From the NCBI GenBank assembly GCA_022561675.1, contig JADFQT010000150.1:1-6512 (forward strand): 6,512 nt of DNA, given 5' to 3'. The notes under the pieces were generated by a model. It was not told the origin of the DNA. It was given only the letters and a program-made list of their open reading frames with translations, and did no database searches. Of the stretch, positions 5,330-6,512 are shown piece after piece. The position numbers and the translations under genes were made by a program. Origin of the DNA: Chloroflexota bacterium (GTDB taxonomy: Bacteria > Chloroflexota > Dehalococcoidia > Lucifugimonadales > UBA3495). Within the stretch, counting starts at the first letter, position 1; every line of letters starts with the position of its first letter.

Positions 5330-5356
5330 AAAAAGAATAGCCCTGGCAATTCCAGG
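5330..5356 (-). terminator. possible weak terminator after the YceI-like gene
   Basis: On the minus strand CCTGG-AATTG-CCAGG is followed by GCTATTCTTTTT. A 5-bp stem before a T-rich tail, 58 bases after the YceI-like gene stop, could attenuate read-through into the cupredoxin gene. The stem is short, so the two genes may still share a transcript. Confidence 0.35.
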
Positions 5357-5413
5357 ATGTCTTACGCATCGAGTTGGTTTTTGGATCTGTCCCAGACCGG
5401 CCATTTCTTTTCG

Positions 5414-6298
5414 CTATCCCGGCGGGTTGACTGATTCAATGGATCGGTAGGTAAGAACAAAATCCAGCTCCAGCCGAATGAGATCTTCCACACTCAAAAG
5501 AAAGAATGCCGAAGGTCTTTCGATGCCGAACTTGGCGAAATTAAAACTGGTCCTGGCTTGGCCGGTTGCTCCTTGGGGAGTGAATTGAGCCGTCACCTCC
5601 CAGATTGCCGGGCTGGTCACCCCATGTACCGTCATTTCGCCCTGCAACTGAAACTCGGTCTGGCCATCCTGGGGCAGGGGCCAGGGCAATCCCGGAGCCT
5701 CCTCTAGAACAAACTCGGCCACCGAGAATTTGAGCGACTCCAGGGACTCCTCCAGGAGGAACTCGTCGCGCTCGTCGTCGTCGCTACTTAACCGGCGAAG
5801 TTGGACTTCAAACCTGGAGCCTGCCGGGTCGATTGTTCCGTCGAGGCGGAACCTGATCGATCCGCTGACCGCCGAAGTTTCGCCAACGGCGTCGTTGGGT
5901 AAATTACGACGCGCGAATTGTTCCTTGACCAGGTAACGGGCCGATGTCCCCTCGGCAATTTGCAGAATTAACGGGTCCAGCCTTTGGGTAGGGACGGGTG
6001 TCGGCCTATCTGGAACAGGCGTCGGCGTATCCGAAACGGGTGTCGACGTATTTGCCAGAGGTGTCGGTAAGGCTTGAACCGGGGTTGGCGCGGGCGACGC
6101 CAGGCCGCTGGTGGGGGCCTTGGTCACCGGCGCGGGCGTGCTGGCGGTGGGCGTGGGAACACTGGCAGCAGCAGCCTTAGTTGGGGCCTGCGTCGGAACG
6201 ACTTGGGGTCCATTTCCGCACGCGACCGCCAGCAGCGACCAGGTGATTGCCAATACCATTAGCGCCAGCGCCCAGTGTAGCTGAATAGATTTATGCAA
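5414..6298 (-). CDS. lipoprotein with Pro/Thr-rich stalk and YceI-like domain
   Basis: Predicted membrane-anchored extracytoplasmic protein, about 294 residues from a TTG at 6296-6298. The N-terminus HKSIQLHWALAL leads to a hydrophobic segment and LLAVAC, with C27 the likely lipidated cysteine. Residues about 31-107 are a disordered Pro/Thr/Ala stalk with repeated PTPVP-like units. From about 108 to the end is a YceI-like beta-barrel domain: a GTSARYLV opening, SGSIRFRLDGTIDPAGSRFEVQL, LQGEMTVHGVTSPAIWEV and FNFAKFGIERP. Known YceI proteins bind isoprenoid lipids in a lipocalin-like fold; the ligand here is unknown. The start is uncertain: an open frame continues up to 6505 but would overlap the divergent EndoQ-like gene, ATG at 6257-6259 leaves a signal peptide without positive charge, and no start has a clear ribosome binding site. 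The cupredoxin lipoprotein follows 119 bases downstream. Confidence 0.8.
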   Translation of the reverse strand: MHKSIQLHWALALMVLAITWSLLAVACGNGPQVVPTQAPTKAAAASVPTPTASTPAPVTKAPTSGLASPAPTPVQALPTPLANTSTPVSDTPTPVPDRPTPVPTQRLDPLILQIAEGTSARYLVKEQFARRNLPNDAVGETSAVSGSIRFRLDGTIDPAGSRFEVQLRRLSSDDDERDEFLLEESLESLKFSVAEFVLEEAPGLPWPLPQDGQTEFQLQGEMTVHGVTSPAIWEVTAQFTPQGATGQARTSFNFAKFGIERPSAFFLLSVEDLIRLELDFVLTYRSIESVNPPG

Positions 6299-6372
6299 GG
6301 AAGTTGTTGCGTTGGGATCGGTGTTGTAATAGTCCAAGCTGGCGGCGAGCGGAGTCAATGGCCGGTCGCGTA

Positions 6373-6381
6373 ATTCTAACA
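6373..6381 (-). promoter_or_regulatory. candidate extended -10 promoter of the YceI-like lipoprotein gene
   Basis: TGTTAGAAT on the minus strand matches TG-n-TAnAAT. Transcription would start near 6366, giving a leader of about 68 bases to the TTG at 6298 and excluding the longer upstream start choices. No clear -35. Confidence 0.4.
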
Positions 6382-6406
6382 GAGTTCCGGGGGCTCGCTG
6401 CGGCTG

Positions 6407-6415
6407 TGCTAGACT
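6407..6415 (+). promoter_or_regulatory. candidate extended -10 promoter of the EndoQ-like gene, placed for a leaderless mRNA
   Basis: TGCTAGACT ends 6 bases before the ATG at 6422. At the usual distance from a -10 box, transcription would begin at or next to the A of the start codon. There is no Shine-Dalgarno before this ATG, which fits leaderless translation. Confidence 0.45.
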
Positions 6416-6421
6416 GCGCCA

Positions 6422-6512
6422 ATGACTTTTATCGCTGACTTGCACATTCATTCCAGGTACGCCTACGCCACCAGCAAGCACCTCTCCCTGGAAAATATGG
6501 CCCACTGGGCCA
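6422..6512 (+). CDS. PHP-domain protein, N-terminal fragment, probable endonuclease Q-like
   Basis: Only the first 30 codons are in the window; the gene runs off the right edge. The fragment begins MTFIADLHIHSRYAYATSK. DLHIHS at residues 6-11 is the metal-binding HxH motif of the first strand of PHP phosphoesterase domains. The continuation RYxxATSKxLxxENMxxWA closely matches, from memory, the start of the endonuclease Q (TIGR00375-type) family, which nicks DNA next to deaminated bases; other PHP proteins usually diverge after the HxHS. The start is supported by the motif lying at residue 6, as in relatives. It is divergent from the YceI-like gene, which therefore cannot start at its longest possible position. 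Absence of an RBS suggests a leaderless mRNA. Family assignment beyond PHP rests on a short fragment. Confidence 0.75.
   Translation, partial: MTFIADLHIHSRYAYATSKHLSLENMAHWA

Noticed and set aside
6299..6505. Longest upstream start of the YceI-like gene at 6505
   Set aside because: It would overlap the start of the divergent EndoQ-like gene and its promoter, and would bury the lipoprotein signal about 80-95 residues into the protein.

Overview
This window looks like chromosomal DNA from a moderately GC-rich environmental bacterium. My best guess is Chloroflexota (Dehalococcoidia/SAR202-like). That guess rests on the style of the ECF sigma factor, the stalked surface lipoproteins and the alpha/beta-hydrolase; there is no rRNA or other decisive marker, so it is an inference only. 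No phage genes, transposases, CRISPR arrays or tRNA genes were seen.

Layout from left to right. (1) Positions 1-588, minus strand: an ECF-type sigma factor, nearly complete, running off the left edge. (2) 865-1074, minus: a tiny predicted secreted protein of unknown function. (3) 1262-2626, plus: selA, selenocysteine synthase, divergent from (2). (4) 2627-3177: a 551-base stretch with no convincing gene, holding degenerate repeat elements and inverted repeats. (5) 3178-3936, plus: an alpha/beta-hydrolase with a TTG start whose elbow serine appears to be glycine. (6) 3957-3989: a perfect 13-bp stem-loop, a shared terminator for the convergent genes on either side. (7) 4017-5294, minus: a lipoprotein with a 23-triplet collagen-like stalk and two tandem cupredoxin-like domains. 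(8) About 5414-6298, minus: a lipoprotein with a Pro/Thr-rich stalk and a YceI-like domain. (9) 6422-6512, plus: the first 30 codons of a PHP-domain protein that resembles endonuclease Q, running off the right edge.

How the genes may work together. Genes 8 and 7 lie head to tail on one strand, and both encode lipid-anchored proteins that hold a ligand- or metal-binding beta domain away from the membrane on a flexible or rod-like stalk. They may be a small surface or envelope redox module. The sigma factor, selA, hydrolase and EndoQ-like gene look like unrelated neighbours. selA implies that the organism makes selenocysteine, but selB, selC and selD are not in the window. The most unusual items are the collagen-stalked double cupredoxin, the hydrolase lacking its nucleophile, and the mosaic of repeats between selA and the hydrolase.
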